Assembly: GCF_001648175.1 (NCBI RefSeq) | Contig: NZ_CP015243.1 | Coordinates: 2,542,001-2,606,000, forward strand | Length of the DNA: 64,000 nt | Direction: 5' to 3' | Source: Halotalea alkalilenta | GTDB taxonomy: Bacteria; Pseudomonadota; Gammaproteobacteria; Pseudomonadales; Halomonadaceae | Shown: piece by piece, positions 44,725 to 53,558 of the stretch | Numbering within the stretch: the stretch's first letter is position 1 | Layout: each line of letters opens with the position of its first letter | Notes under the pieces: model-generated | Told to the model about the DNA's origin: nothing | Databases searched by the model: none | What the model saw: the letters and a program-made list of their open reading frames with translations, nothing else | Made by a program: the position numbers and the translations under genes

Positions 44725-46127
44725 CAGTGGATCTCCGTGGCGACATGGGGCTCGGCGAGCTGCAGACGAAGCCGTTCGAGCAGATTGCCCGCCGCGGTGA
44801 GACGGTAGTCGCTGCTGGCACGGGCGTCGCTCAGCGGGGTGAACTCGCGTGCGATTGCCGCGCGCGCGGCGGCGACGGCGGCCTCGTCGAGCGGGTGGTC
44901 TTCAAGCTCGGCTTCGGTTTCGAGCGCCCGTTTGGGCGTGGCCGCCATGCCGCCGAAGGCGACCCGGACACCGCGCAGATGGCCATCGTCGAGCCGCAGG
45001 CGTATCGCCATCAGCACCGCCGAGATATCGTCGTCGCGGCGCTTGGAGAGCTTCCATACCTTGAGCTGTTCGCCATCGCTCAGGCGTGGCAGCCAGATTG
45101 CCTGAATGTACTCGCCAGGGGCGAGGGCGGTGCGGCGATAGTCGAGGAAGAAGTCGCTCAGCGCCATCTCCCGTACGCCATTGTCGCCGCTGATCCTCAG
45201 CCGCGCGTCGAGGGCGAGCAGCACCGGCGGGGTATCGCCGATCGGCGAGGCATTGGCGACGTTGCCGGCGAGGGTGCCGCGATTGCGTACCTGCTGCGAG
45301 CCGAGCCGGTCGAGCAGCCGCGCGAAGGCGGGATAGTGGCGCTCCAGCAGCGGTGCGAGCCGGGTGTAGGTGACGCCGGCGCCGACCCACCAGCCGTCAT
45401 CGTGCTGCTCGATCGTCTGCAGCGCATCGATCCGGGTGAGGTCGATGACTTGGGGAAAGTCAGCTAGCCGAATCGTCGACTCGAGCATCAGGTCGGTGCC
45501 GCCGGCGACCAGCCGCGCATCGGGGTGGCGCTTCAGTAGCGCATCGAGCTCCGCCAGGGTGGCCGGGCGATGAAAGGCGCGCGCATCGTTGCTCGCATCA
45601 CTGGTGAAGGGTTGGACTTGATCGATCCAGTCGGGAACCACACCGGCGGTCTCGCGCATTGCCAGCGCCGCCGCCCGGATCGGCCGATAGCCTGTACAGC
45701 GGCAGAGGTTGCCGCCAAGCGCCACGGCGAGGCGGTGGTCGTCCAGCGGCTCGGGATCGTGGTAGAGAGTGAATAGCGACATGATGAAGCCAGGCGTGCA
45801 GAAACCGCACTGGCTGCCATGATGATCGACCATCGCGCGCTGGACTGGATGGAGCGCCTCGCCCTTGGCCAGGCCCTCGACGGTGACCACATCGAGTCCC
45901 TCGAGCTGCCAGGCCGGCAGGATGCAGGCGTTGACCGACTCGAAGCGGGCGTCCGGGCCCCGGCCGGGATCGCGCAACGCGACGGTGCAGGCGCCGCAGT
46001 CGCCCGAGGCGCAGCCTTCCTTGGTACCGCAACGCTTGAGCGTTTCACGCAGCAGCACCAGAGCGGATTCATGGGGTGCCACTTCGGCGATTTCTACGAT
46101 TTCGCCGTTGAGTCTGAACTGGAGCAT
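44724..46127 (-). CDS. xdhA: xanthine dehydrogenase Fe-S/FAD subunit
   Basis: Small subunit carrying two [2Fe-2S] clusters and FAD for electron transfer from the molybdenum site. It has 467 residues. The plant-type ferredoxin cluster is in CASGDCGACTV and the second cluster in CGFCTPG with CRCTGYRPI. The FAD domain has LVAGGTDLM and RNRGTLAGNVANASPIGD. It is the first gene of the xdhABC-guaD operon, with GGAGA about 7 bases upstream of its ATG. It is divergent from the RpiR regulator. Confidence 0.97.
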   Translation of the reverse strand: MLQFRLNGEIVEIAEVAPHESALVLLRETLKRCGTKEGCASGDCGACTVALRDPGRGPDARFESVNACILPAWQLEGLDVVTVEGLAKGEALHPVQRAMVDHHGSQCGFCTPGFIMSLFTLYHDPEPLDDHRLAVALGGNLCRCTGYRPIRAAALAMRETAGVVPDWIDQVQPFTSDASNDARAFHRPATLAELDALLKRHPDARLVAGGTDLMLESTIRLADFPQVIDLTRIDALQTIEQHDDGWWVGAGVTYTRLAPLLERHYPAFARLLDRLGSQQVRNRGTLAGNVANASPIGDTPPVLLALDARLRISGDNGVREMALSDFFLDYRRTALAPGEYIQAIWLPRLSDGEQLKVWKLSKRRDDDISAVLMAIRLRLDDGHLRGVRVAFGGMAATPKRALETEAELEDHPLDEAAVAAARAAIAREFTPLSDARASSDYRLTAAGNLLERLRLQLAEPHVATEIH

Positions 46128-46429
46128 TGCGCTGTCTCCGGTACTAGCCTTCGTCGGAGCGGGGATCGGCTCCGGCGAGAGCGGTGAAGCCTTTTATCAT
46201 GCTCCCGCGCTATCGCGGGCAGCGCGAGCGGAGCGCTTGATTGTTCGATCAGGCACTGCAACGCTCGTTTCAACGGCCGGGATTCTCAAATTCCTATAAA
46301 GTGTTCTCCCGCGCAAGCGGCTTCTCCCCGCCTTGCGGCGCACTGAAGGCGCAAGGCGGCGTCAGTGCTTGGCTGTCCGTCAAATTACAAATTTCAGCGC
46401 AGCGTGCGCTCAATTCAGGAACGGTTGGA
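46128..46429. promoter_or_regulatory. divergent control region of xdhA and the RpiR regulator
   Basis: 302 bases. CCGCCTTGCG (46328-46337) is the inverted partner of CGCAAGGCGG (46350-46359), and GCACTGA (46340-46346) is the inverted partner of TCAGTGC (46362-46368). The two stems interleave, so in RNA they are alternatives or a tight pseudoknot; in DNA they are two overlapping dyads. TATAAA at 46294-46299 may be a -10. No gene is seen here. Confidence 0.45.
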
Positions 46430-47293
46430 ATGAACATTCATATCGGGCAGCGGATCGACCGCCACTATGCCGATCTCTCGCCCCAGGAGCAGCGGGTGGC
46501 CGACTTCATTCTCGATCATTTCGACGATTTCGCCGTCTACAACGCCGCCGAGCTGGCGCGGCTCACCGGGGTCTCCAAGGCAACTGTAAGCCGCCTGTTC
46601 AAGCGCCTCGGCTTCGACAGCTTCCGTGAGGTCAAGGATCACGCAAGAGAGCTGCGCAGTCTCGGCGTGCCGCTGGCGAGCAGTAGCGGCGAGGGGGGCG
46701 CGCCGCAAGGGTTCGTCTCCCACTTCGAACGCGAGCAGAACAACCTGCGGCGCTGTCTCGACCATCTCTCCGAGAGCCGCTTCGAAGCGGCGGTCTCGCT
46801 GCTTTGCGGAGCACGACGGATACTGGTGCTGGGATTTCGCAATAGCTATCCGATCGCGCTGCATTTTCGCCAGCAGATGATTCAGTGCCGGACCGACGTG
46901 CATCTCGCTCCGCAGCCAGGGCAGTCGCTCGGTGAGGAGCTGGCCGGCCTCGGCAGCGGGGACTTGGTCGTGCTGTTCGGATTTCGCCGGCGGCTGAAAG
47001 GCTTTTCCAGGCTGCTCGATACGCTCGCACATCGTCAAGTGCCGGTGCTGCTGGTCGGCGATGCCACCATGCGCCGCCATGCCGAGCAGGCCAACGTATG
47101 GCTCGAAGCGCCGCTCGACAGCGTCTCGGCCTTCGACAGCTACGCCGCGGCGATGAGCCTGGTCTGCGTGCTTGCGAATGGCGCGCTGCATCGACAGCTT
47201 CGCCTCGGCAGGATGCGTATCGCCGAGATCGGTGACTACTACGAGCAGCTCGATGAGCTCGAGGAGGGCGCTGGCTCATCGGTGCACCAGTAA
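46430..47293 (+). CDS. RpiR-family transcriptional regulator
   Basis: 287 residues. The N-terminal RpiR helix-turn-helix starts MNIHIGQRIDRHYADLSPQEQRVADFI and continues AAELARLTGVSKATVSRLFKRLGF. A C-terminal SIS domain (about 130-260) with LGFRNSYPIALHFRQQM should bind a metabolite. It stands between the divergent xdhABC-guaD operon and an amino-acid-type ABC importer. An RpiR-type repressor (HpxU) controls allantoate genes in Klebsiella, so a purine or allantoate effector is plausible by context only. ATG 46430 matches the family start; frame-open sequence upstream is leader. Confidence 0.9.
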   Translation: MNIHIGQRIDRHYADLSPQEQRVADFILDHFDDFAVYNAAELARLTGVSKATVSRLFKRLGFDSFREVKDHARELRSLGVPLASSSGEGGAPQGFVSHFEREQNNLRRCLDHLSESRFEAAVSLLCGARRILVLGFRNSYPIALHFRQQMIQCRTDVHLAPQPGQSLGEELAGLGSGDLVVLFGFRRRLKGFSRLLDTLAHRQVPVLLVGDATMRRHAEQANVWLEAPLDSVSAFDSYAAAMSLVCVLANGALHRQLRLGRMRIAEIGDYYEQLDELEEGAGSSVHQ

Positions 47294-47421
47294 GGGGCGA
47301 ATGATCGATGGGTTGGCTGTCTTTTGGTGCGTTGTCCTCTTCAGCGCAGCGTGCTGCCGCGATGTGATCGCCGCAGGCGCGGGGTGTCGCGAAGGAGGTG
47401 GGATTGGCACGTCGATTGCTT

Positions 47422-47431
47422 AACGATCGTT
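47422..47431. promoter_or_regulatory. palindrome in the ABC-transporter leader
   Basis: AACGATCGTT, perfect 10 bp, flanked by TTGC on the left and GCAA on the right (slightly asymmetric). It lies 72 bp before the binding-protein gene, in a locally AT-rich stretch that probably contains its promoter. It is a candidate operator. Confidence 0.35.
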
Positions 47432-47502
47432 GCAAGAATCAAAATTAATAAAACTATCGTTTCATGTTCGATCGCGCTGCTTCGCTCACTCTGGAGACCT
47501 TC

Positions 47503-48333
47503 ATGACTCTCAACCTGCCTCAACGCTCGTCGCGCCTCGCCGTCATTCGCCGCTGGTGTGCATCCCTCACGTGCGCTCTGCTCGCTTTCGGCGCGGTTCA
47601 GGCCAGCGCCGCCGATCTCGCCACGATCGAGGAGCGCGGCGTTCTGCGTGTCGCGGTACCCCAGGACTATCCGCCCTTCGGCTCGATCGGCGCCGATCTC
47701 GAACCGCAAGGCTACGACATCGATACCGCCCGCTATCTCGCCGAGCAGATCGGGGTCGAACTGGAGCTGGTGCCGGTGACCAGCGCCAACCGGATTCCCT
47801 ATCTCACCAGCGACCGCGCCGATTTGGTGATCTCTTCGCTCGGCAAGACCCCGGAGCGGGAGCAGGCCATCGACTTCTCCAGCGCCTACGCGCCGTTCTT
47901 CTATGGGGTGTTCTCCGCCACCGAGGAGCCGGAGATGAGCGGCCCGGAGGCGCTTGCGGGCAAGACCGTCGGTGCCACCCGTGGTGCGCTCGAGGAGATC
48001 AAGCTCACCGAGGTGGCGCCATCGAGCACCACGCTGCGCCGCTACGAGGATAACGCCACTACGCTTTCCGCCTTCACCTCTGGCCAGGTCGATTACGTCG
48101 CCACCGGCAGCCCCGTCGCGGCCGCGCTCGCGACCCGGGGCGGCGCGCGCACGCCGCATCTGGTGCTGACGCTTCAGGATTCGCCTTGCTACATCGGGAT
48201 CAGCAAGGGCAACCAGGCGCTGAAGGAAAAAGTCGATAGCCTGATCGCCGCAGGGCTCGCCGACGGCACCTTCGATGCGATGTCCGAGCGTTGGTTCGGC
48301 ATGCCGCTGCCCGAGAGCATGCGCAGCCTTTGA
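47503..48333 (+). CDS. periplasmic amino-acid-type ABC substrate-binding protein
   Basis: 276 residues with an N-terminal signal peptide ending near FGAVQASAADL. The family-3 solute-binding fold is recognised by VLRVAVPQDYPPFGSIGADLEPQGYDIDTA, SDRADLVISSLGKTPEREQAIDFS and LAGKTVGATRGALEE. This family binds polar amino acids and related compounds; with purine catabolism around it, an allantoate-like or ureido compound is conceivable but not shown. GGAGA 5 bases upstream fixes ATG 47503. It is the first gene of the importer group and follows the RpiR gene by 209 bp. Confidence 0.9.
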   Translation: MTLNLPQRSSRLAVIRRWCASLTCALLAFGAVQASAADLATIEERGVLRVAVPQDYPPFGSIGADLEPQGYDIDTARYLAEQIGVELELVPVTSANRIPYLTSDRADLVISSLGKTPEREQAIDFSSAYAPFFYGVFSATEEPEMSGPEALAGKTVGATRGALEEIKLTEVAPSSTTLRRYEDNATTLSAFTSGQVDYVATGSPVAAALATRGGARTPHLVLTLQDSPCYIGISKGNQALKEKVDSLIAAGLADGTFDAMSERWFGMPLPESMRSL

Positions 48334-48398
48334 CCCTTTCGAAATCGACCTCTCCATGCCGCTGGCCTGATGCCAGCGGTCACAGGGCCTAAATCAAC

Positions 48399-49067
48399 AT
48401 GCTCGATTTTCTCTCACTGCTGCCCTACTGGCAGGTGTTCGTCGAGGGCATCGTCACCACCTTGTGGGTGACCGTAATCGCGACCCTGCTCGGCCTTGCC
48501 ATCGCGGTGCCGTTCGCCTGGCTTCGGCTCGAAGGACCGCGCGTCCTCTCGGTGCTGATCGGCACCTACGTCGAGCTGATCCGCAACACGCCTTTCATCG
48601 TCCAGCTGTTCTTCATCTACTTCGGGCTGCCGGCGCTCGATCTGCGCCTCTCGGCGACCAGCTGTGCGCTGATCGCGATGACGCTCAACCTCACCGCCTA
48701 TGCCACCGAGATCATTCGCGCGGGGATTGGCGCGGTGCCCAAAGGGCAGAGGGAGGCGGCGCGAGTGCTCGGCATGTCGCCGCTGCAGTGCTATCGCCAT
48801 GTCGTGCTGGTGCCGGCGTTGAGCCGGATTTACCCGGCGCTGACCAGCCAGTGCATCATCGTGATGCTCGGCTCGGCGGTGATCTCCCAGATCTCGGTGG
48901 AGGAGCTCACCTACGCCGCCAACTTCATCCAGTCTCGCAATTTCAGAAGCTTCGAGACCTACATCGTCGCGACGTTCTGCTACCTGGGGATCGCGATCGC
49001 GATGCGCCAGAGCTTCGAGTACATCGGTCGGCGCCTGTTCGGCTTTCTGCAAGGGGAACAGCGATGA
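48399..49067 (+). CDS. amino-acid-type ABC transporter permease 1
   Basis: 222 residues, HisM/GlnP family, with about 5 membrane spans. The conserved coupling loop for the ATPase is EIIRAGIGAVPKGQREAARVLGMSPLQ (EAA motif). Upstream motif YVELIRNTPFIVQLFFIYFGLP is diagnostic. Its stop overlaps the next start in ATGA, so both permeases are translated together. Confidence 0.93.
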   Translation: MLDFLSLLPYWQVFVEGIVTTLWVTVIATLLGLAIAVPFAWLRLEGPRVLSVLIGTYVELIRNTPFIVQLFFIYFGLPALDLRLSATSCALIAMTLNLTAYATEIIRAGIGAVPKGQREAARVLGMSPLQCYRHVVLVPALSRIYPALTSQCIIVMLGSAVISQISVEELTYAANFIQSRNFRSFETYIVATFCYLGIAIAMRQSFEYIGRRLFGFLQGEQR

Positions 49068-49720
49068 TCGATTTCACCCTATGGGACATTCTTGGTCACC
49101 TGCTGAGGGCGATGCGCTGGACGCTGGCGCTGTCGATCATCGCCTTCGTCGGCGGCGGCCTGGTCGGCGCGCTGCTCACCTGGTGGCGGACATCCCAGAT
49201 CAAGGCGTTGCAGCTGCTGGTTCGCGGCTACGTCGAGCTGTTCCAGGGCACGCCGCTACTGATGCAGCTTTTCCTCATCTTCTTCGGGCTCTCTGCACTG
49301 GGGATCAACCTTTCCGCCTGGACCGCGGCAACCATTGCGCTGACCTTGTTCACCAGCGCCTTCGTCTGCGATATCTGGCGCGGCTCGATCGAGGCGATTC
49401 CCGCCGGACAGTGGCAGGCGGCTCGGGTGCTGGGCATGAGCCGGCTCCAGACCCTACGCCATGTAGTGCTGGGGCAGGCGGTGAGAATTGCGATCGCCCC
49501 CACGGTCGGTTTTTCGGTCCAGGTGATCAAAGGCACTGCGCTGGCCTCGGTGATCGGCTTCACCGAACTGACCCGCACCGCGACGATGCTCAACAACGCA
49601 GCTTTCATGCCGTTCACCATCTTCGGTCTGCTGGCGCTTTGCTATTTCTGCCTTTGCTACCCTCTATCCCGCTATGCCCGCTATCTGGAGAAACGCCTCG
49701 ATGTCCATGGTTCGCGTTGA
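49064..49720 (+). CDS. amino-acid-type ABC transporter permease 2
   Basis: 218 residues, same family as the preceding permease: YVELFQGTPLLMQLFLIFFGL and the EAA loop IWRGSIEAIPAGQWQAARVLGMSRLQ. Start ATG 49064 overlaps the previous stop by 4 bp. The frame is open further upstream only as an alternative reading of permease 1. It overlaps the ATPase gene by 20 bp. Confidence 0.93.
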   Translation: MIDFTLWDILGHLLRAMRWTLALSIIAFVGGGLVGALLTWWRTSQIKALQLLVRGYVELFQGTPLLMQLFLIFFGLSALGINLSAWTAATIALTLFTSAFVCDIWRGSIEAIPAGQWQAARVLGMSRLQTLRHVVLGQAVRIAIAPTVGFSVQVIKGTALASVIGFTELTRTATMLNNAAFMPFTIFGLLALCYFCLCYPLSRYARYLEKRLDVHGSR

Positions 49721-50429
49721 CGCACTCTACAAGTCCTTCGGCGCCAATCAGGTGCTCAAAGGCATCGACCTTCGCATCCAGGAGGGCGAGGTGGTATCCA
49801 TCATCGGCCGTAGCGGCTCGGGAAAAAGCACGCTGCTGCGCTGCCTCAACCAGCTCGAGCTGCACGACAGCGGCAGTATCGAGATCAATGGCAAGCGCCT
49901 GGATGGCGAGGCGATGAGCGCCCGCCAGCTGAGCGAACATGTCGGCATGATCTTCCAGAGCTTCAATCTGTTTCCTCACCGCCGGGTCGGCGAGAACGTG
50001 ATGCTGGCGCCGATGGTGGTGAGGGGTGAATCGCGCGAGGCGGTAGAGCCCCGTGCGCGGGCGCTGCTCGAGTCGGTTGGCCTGGGGGAGAAGTTTGACG
50101 CCTGGCCGGGGCAGCTCTCCGGTGGACAGCAGCAGCGGGTAGCGATCGCCCGCGCCCTGGCGATGGCGCCGAAGGTGCTGCTTTGCGATGAGATCACCTC
50201 CGCCCTCGACCCCGAACTGGTGGGCGAGGTGCTCCGGGTGCTCGAGAAGCTCGCCGTCGATGGCATGACCCTGGTACTGGTCACCCACGAGATGCGCTTC
50301 GCCCGCGAGGTGGGCAGCCGGGTGGTGTTCATGCATCAGGGCAAGATCCATGAGCAGGGCGATGCCAAGCGAGTGCTGGACGACCCGCAAACGCCGGAGC
50401 TCAAGCAGTTTCTCGCCTCGACGCGCTGA
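49701..50429 (+). CDS. amino-acid-type ABC transporter ATP-binding protein
   Basis: 242 residues. Walker A GRSGSGKST, Q-loop FQSFNLFPH, signature LSGGQQQRVAIARAL, Walker B VLLCDEITSALDP, and switch His in VTHEMRFA. The GlnQ/HisP subfamily matches the two permeases. ATG 49701 (MSMVRVDALYKSFG) has GGAG at 49687-49690. It completes the importer and is followed after 37 bp by the amidase gene. Confidence 0.95.
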   Translation: MSMVRVDALYKSFGANQVLKGIDLRIQEGEVVSIIGRSGSGKSTLLRCLNQLELHDSGSIEINGKRLDGEAMSARQLSEHVGMIFQSFNLFPHRRVGENVMLAPMVVRGESREAVEPRARALLESVGLGEKFDAWPGQLSGGQQQRVAIARALAMAPKVLLCDEITSALDPELVGEVLRVLEKLAVDGMTLVLVTHEMRFAREVGSRVVFMHQGKIHEQGDAKRVLDDPQTPELKQFLASTR

Positions 50430-50466
50430 GCGCGCGAGCCGTTTCCAGTGATGAAGGCAAGTGAAG

Positions 50467-51606
50467 ATGACTGACGAAAGCGCGGTATGGGTCACCGATG
50501 GTCCCAGGATCGAGGGCGCGAGCGAAGGACCACTGCGCGGCCAGCGCCTGGCGGTCAAGGACCTGTTCGAGATCGAGGGGTACGTCACCGGTGCGGGAAA
50601 CCCTGACTGGCGCGCCAGCCATGCGGCGGCGACGCACACCGCAAGTGCAGTGGGCAAGCTGCTCGACGCCGGTGCCGAGATGGTCGGCAAGACCCAGACC
50701 GACGAGCTCGCCTACAGTCTCAACGGTGCCAACGTTCACTACGGCACGCCGGTCAACCCGGCCGCGCCCGACCGGCTGCCCGGTGGGTCGAGCTCGGGGT
50801 CGGCGGTCGCGGTGGCGGCGGGCGAGGCCGATATTGGCTTGGGTACCGATACCGGCGGTTCGATCCGGGTGCCATCGAGCTACTGCGGGCTGTACGGGCT
50901 GCGCCCCAGCTGGGGGGCGATCGAAAGCGACGGCCTGGTCGCGCTCGCGCCGCGCTTCGACACGGTCGGCTTCATGTGTCGGCAAGCGGAGCTGCTCGCC
51001 CGGGTCGGTGACGTGCTGCTGCCGTCGCAGCCGCTGCGAAAGTTCTCCGCCGTCCGGGTACTCGTGCCACAGGGGGTGGATTTCGATGCCGCCCGGGTGT
51101 CCGCGCAGTTCGAGCGACTCGGCCTCGCCCTGGATGCAAGGCCGCTCGATGCCGATACCATGGGCCGGGCCAGCGAGGCGTTCAGGGTACTGCAGGGCCG
51201 CGAGATCTGGCGCACCCACGGTGAGTGGATCACCCGGACCCAGCCGCGCTTCGCCGATGACATCCAGGCGCGCATCGAGTGGTGTGCGGGTCTCGACGCC
51301 GGCGCTGAAAGCGAAGCACAGCGGGCCGCGGCCCGAATCGTCGAGCGGCTGCGCGAATGGAGCGAAGACGGTGAGCGCGCGCTCTGCCTGCCCAGTACCC
51401 CCGGTGCATCGCCGCTGCTGGACCTGGCCGGCGTCGAACTCGCGCGCTATCGCGAGCGGCTGATGGGAATGACCGCGCTGGGCGGGCTGTGGGGGGCCGC
51501 GGTGCTCGCTTTGCCATGGCTCGAGGATCAGGGGGCGCCTTGGGGCGTATCGTTGATCGCCGCGCCGGGTGGGGACCGCAGCCTGCTCGCTCTGCTCGAG
51601 CATTGA
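50467..51606 (+). CDS. amidase-signature family hydrolase
   Basis: 379 residues, small for amidase-signature enzymes. The Ser-cisSer-Lys triad is visible: K31 (AVKDLF), S110 (GGSSSGSAVAV) and S132 (TDTGGSIRVPSS). FDTVGFMCR is shared with indole-acetamide-type small amidases. The substrate is unknown. Directly behind an ABC importer and inside the purine cluster, it may release ammonia from an imported or pathway amide (oxamate or a ureido compound are possibilities, not evidence). A GTG at 50461 is also in frame; ATG 50467 has better spacing from GAAGG. Confidence 0.85.
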   Translation: MTDESAVWVTDGPRIEGASEGPLRGQRLAVKDLFEIEGYVTGAGNPDWRASHAAATHTASAVGKLLDAGAEMVGKTQTDELAYSLNGANVHYGTPVNPAAPDRLPGGSSSGSAVAVAAGEADIGLGTDTGGSIRVPSSYCGLYGLRPSWGAIESDGLVALAPRFDTVGFMCRQAELLARVGDVLLPSQPLRKFSAVRVLVPQGVDFDAARVSAQFERLGLALDARPLDADTMGRASEAFRVLQGREIWRTHGEWITRTQPRFADDIQARIEWCAGLDAGAESEAQRAAARIVERLREWSEDGERALCLPSTPGASPLLDLAGVELARYRERLMGMTALGGLWGAAVLALPWLEDQGAPWGVSLIAAPGGDRSLLALLEH

Positions 51607-51798
51607 GCCTTCCAACACCTGCGCGCTGCGAGCGGGGCGGGTGCTGGACGGCAGTCATTGTCGGTAATATACCGTTATCTTGGTACCTGGATGAGGCGTT
51701 AGGATACTGCGAGCCGATCCGTGCGGCGTCTTGATCGAGGCGGTGAAAAAAGCGCGCCCAGGGCCGGGCATTCGCTCGGCCTTCGGCGTTAGTCTGTC
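51607..51798. other. gap between convergent amidase and allantoinase genes
   Basis: 192 bases. Apart from a small dyad CGGTA-ATA-TACCG at 51662-51674, nothing is recognised. No strong terminator was seen for either gene. Confidence 0.4.
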
Positions 51799-52737
51799 TC
51801 AGCGCTCGGGTTGATAGGGGTGATGTTCGATCCAGTGGCGGGCGATGTCGATCCTGCGGGTGACCCAGACCCGGTCATGGGCTTCGATATGATCGAGGAA
51901 ACGCTGCAGTGCGCGAAAGCGCCCGGGACGACCGACCAGTCGGGCGTGCAGGCCGATCGACATCATTTTCGGTGCGGTTTCGCCTTCGGCATAGAGCACG
52001 TCGAAGGTGTCGCGCAGATAGGCGAAGAACTGATCACCGCTGTTGAAGCCGCCGGGGCTTGAGAAGCGCATGTCGTTGGCGTCGAGGGTGTAGGGCACGA
52101 TCAGGTGCGCCTGGCGCGCGCCGTCGCTGGTCTCCACCTCGGTCCACAGTGGCAGGTCGTCGCCGTAGTAGTCGCTGTCGTAGAGGAAGCCGCCGTGCTC
52201 GACCACCAGGCGCCGGGTATTGGGGCTGTCTCGCCCGGTGTACCAGCCGAGCGGTGCCGAGCCTGTGAGGCGGGTGATGATCTCGACTGCGCGCTCGAGG
52301 TGCTCGCGCTCGAGATTTACCGAGGCATCCTGATAGTGCAGCCAGCGCCAGCCGTGGCTTGCGATCTCGTGATCGCGCTCGATCAGCGCCTGGGTGATCT
52401 CCGGGCAGCGCTCCAGTGCCATGGCGACGCCGAAGGCGGTGAGCGGCAGGCCGCGGCGTTCGAATTCATCGAGAATGCGCCAGACGCCGGCACGGGAGCC
52501 GTATTCGTAGATCGACTCCATGCTCATGTGGCGATCGGGAAAGGCCTGGGCGCCGACGATCTCGGACAGGAACACTTCACTCTGGCGATCGCCATGCAGC
52601 ACGCAGTTCTCGCTGCCTTCCTCGACGTTGAGCACGAACTGTACCGCGATGCGGGCACCATTCGGCCATTTCGGATCGGGCGGATTGCCTGCGTAGCCGC
52701 GCAGGTCGCGGGGATAGGTCGTCGTCTGCTGGACCAT
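51799..52737 (-). CDS. puuE: allantoinase PuuE/HpxB (polysaccharide-deacetylase fold)
   Basis: Hydrolyses allantoin to allantoate without the cyclic-amidohydrolase fold. It has 312 residues. The NodB-like fold shows IAVQFVLNVEEGSENCVLHGD, MSMESIYEYGSRAGVWRIL, ERDHEIASHGWRWLHYQD, DSDYYGDDLPLW and MMSIGLHARLVGRPGR, which match PuuE-type allantoinases. It is the third gene of the GntR-racemase-allantoinase operon, 27 bp after the racemase gene, the hpxSAB order of Klebsiella. Confidence 0.93.
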   Translation of the reverse strand: MVQQTTTYPRDLRGYAGNPPDPKWPNGARIAVQFVLNVEEGSENCVLHGDRQSEVFLSEIVGAQAFPDRHMSMESIYEYGSRAGVWRILDEFERRGLPLTAFGVAMALERCPEITQALIERDHEIASHGWRWLHYQDASVNLEREHLERAVEIITRLTGSAPLGWYTGRDSPNTRRLVVEHGGFLYDSDYYGDDLPLWTEVETSDGARQAHLIVPYTLDANDMRFSSPGGFNSGDQFFAYLRDTFDVLYAEGETAPKMMSIGLHARLVGRPGRFRALQRFLDHIEAHDRVWVTRRIDIARHWIEHHPYQPER

Positions 52738-52764
52738 GGATGGATTTCCTCGGGCAGGGTGGGA

Positions 52765-53499
52765 TCAGCGGCGGGCGAGGGCGGCGAAGGCACCCTGGAT
52801 CGGTTTGGCCGGCGGCGCGGTACGGTCGAAACGCTTGGCCGGGCGCAATCCTAGATGAGCAAGTCCCTCGAGCAGCTGGACCCCCGCGGCGACGCCGTCG
52901 ATCACCGGCACTCGCAGCTCGGCACTGATCCAGTCGGTGAGATCGGCCATGCCGGCGCAGCCCAGCACCAGGGTGTCGATGCCGTCCTCGTCCAGCGCCC
53001 GGCGACACTCATCGAGCAGTCGGCCGCGGCTTCCATCGTCGGTGTCTTCCAGGCTGGCGACCGGGATCTCGCAGGCGCGCAGTCGGGAACAGGCGCGCTC
53101 CAGGCCGCTTTCGCGCACGACCCGTTCGATGATCGGTAGCGTTCGGCCAAGCGTGGTCACCACCGAGAAGCGGGTGCCCAGGGCGGCTGCGGTGCGCATC
53201 GCCGCCTCGGCGATGCCGAACACGGGCACGTCGGCGAGCTCGCGCGCGGCGAGAACGCCCGGGTCGCCGAAGCAGGCGACCAGGATACCGTCGCTGCCAC
53301 CTTCGCGCTGGATCAGGTCGACCTGCTCGAGCAGCCCGGGCACGGCGAGCGCTTCATCGAAGTGGCTCTCGAGCGAGGCTGGGCCGTGACGCGAGGTGAG
53401 GGTGACGATCTGCGCCTGGCGACTGGCGCGCTCGGCCGCGATGGCGATCTTCTCGCTCATCGCGGTGCTGGTGTTGGGGTTGATGACGTGCAGTCTCAT
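52765..53499 (-). CDS. hpxA: allantoin racemase (HpxA/HyuA-type)
   Basis: Asp/Glu/hydantoin racemase family, 244 residues. The two catalytic cysteines are C76 in VACFGDPG and C181 in LGCAGMADL. MRLHVINPNTSTAMSEKI is the typical N-terminus. Hydantoin racemases share these motifs; the adjacent allantoinase and GntR gene favour allantoin. It would let both allantoin enantiomers enter the pathway, since UraD makes only the S form. There is a 59-bp gap to the upstream GntR gene. Confidence 0.88.
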   Translation of the reverse strand: MRLHVINPNTSTAMSEKIAIAAERASRQAQIVTLTSRHGPASLESHFDEALAVPGLLEQVDLIQREGGSDGILVACFGDPGVLAARELADVPVFGIAEAAMRTAAALGTRFSVVTTLGRTLPIIERVVRESGLERACSRLRACEIPVASLEDTDDGSRGRLLDECRRALDEDGIDTLVLGCAGMADLTDWISAELRVPVIDGVAAGVQLLEGLAHLGLRPAKRFDRTAPPAKPIQGAFAALARR

Positions 53500-53558
53500 C
53501 GCGTGATTCTCGGTTCGTGTAGCTCTTCCGTCCGGCCTGGCGGTCTGCCGGACGTGGA

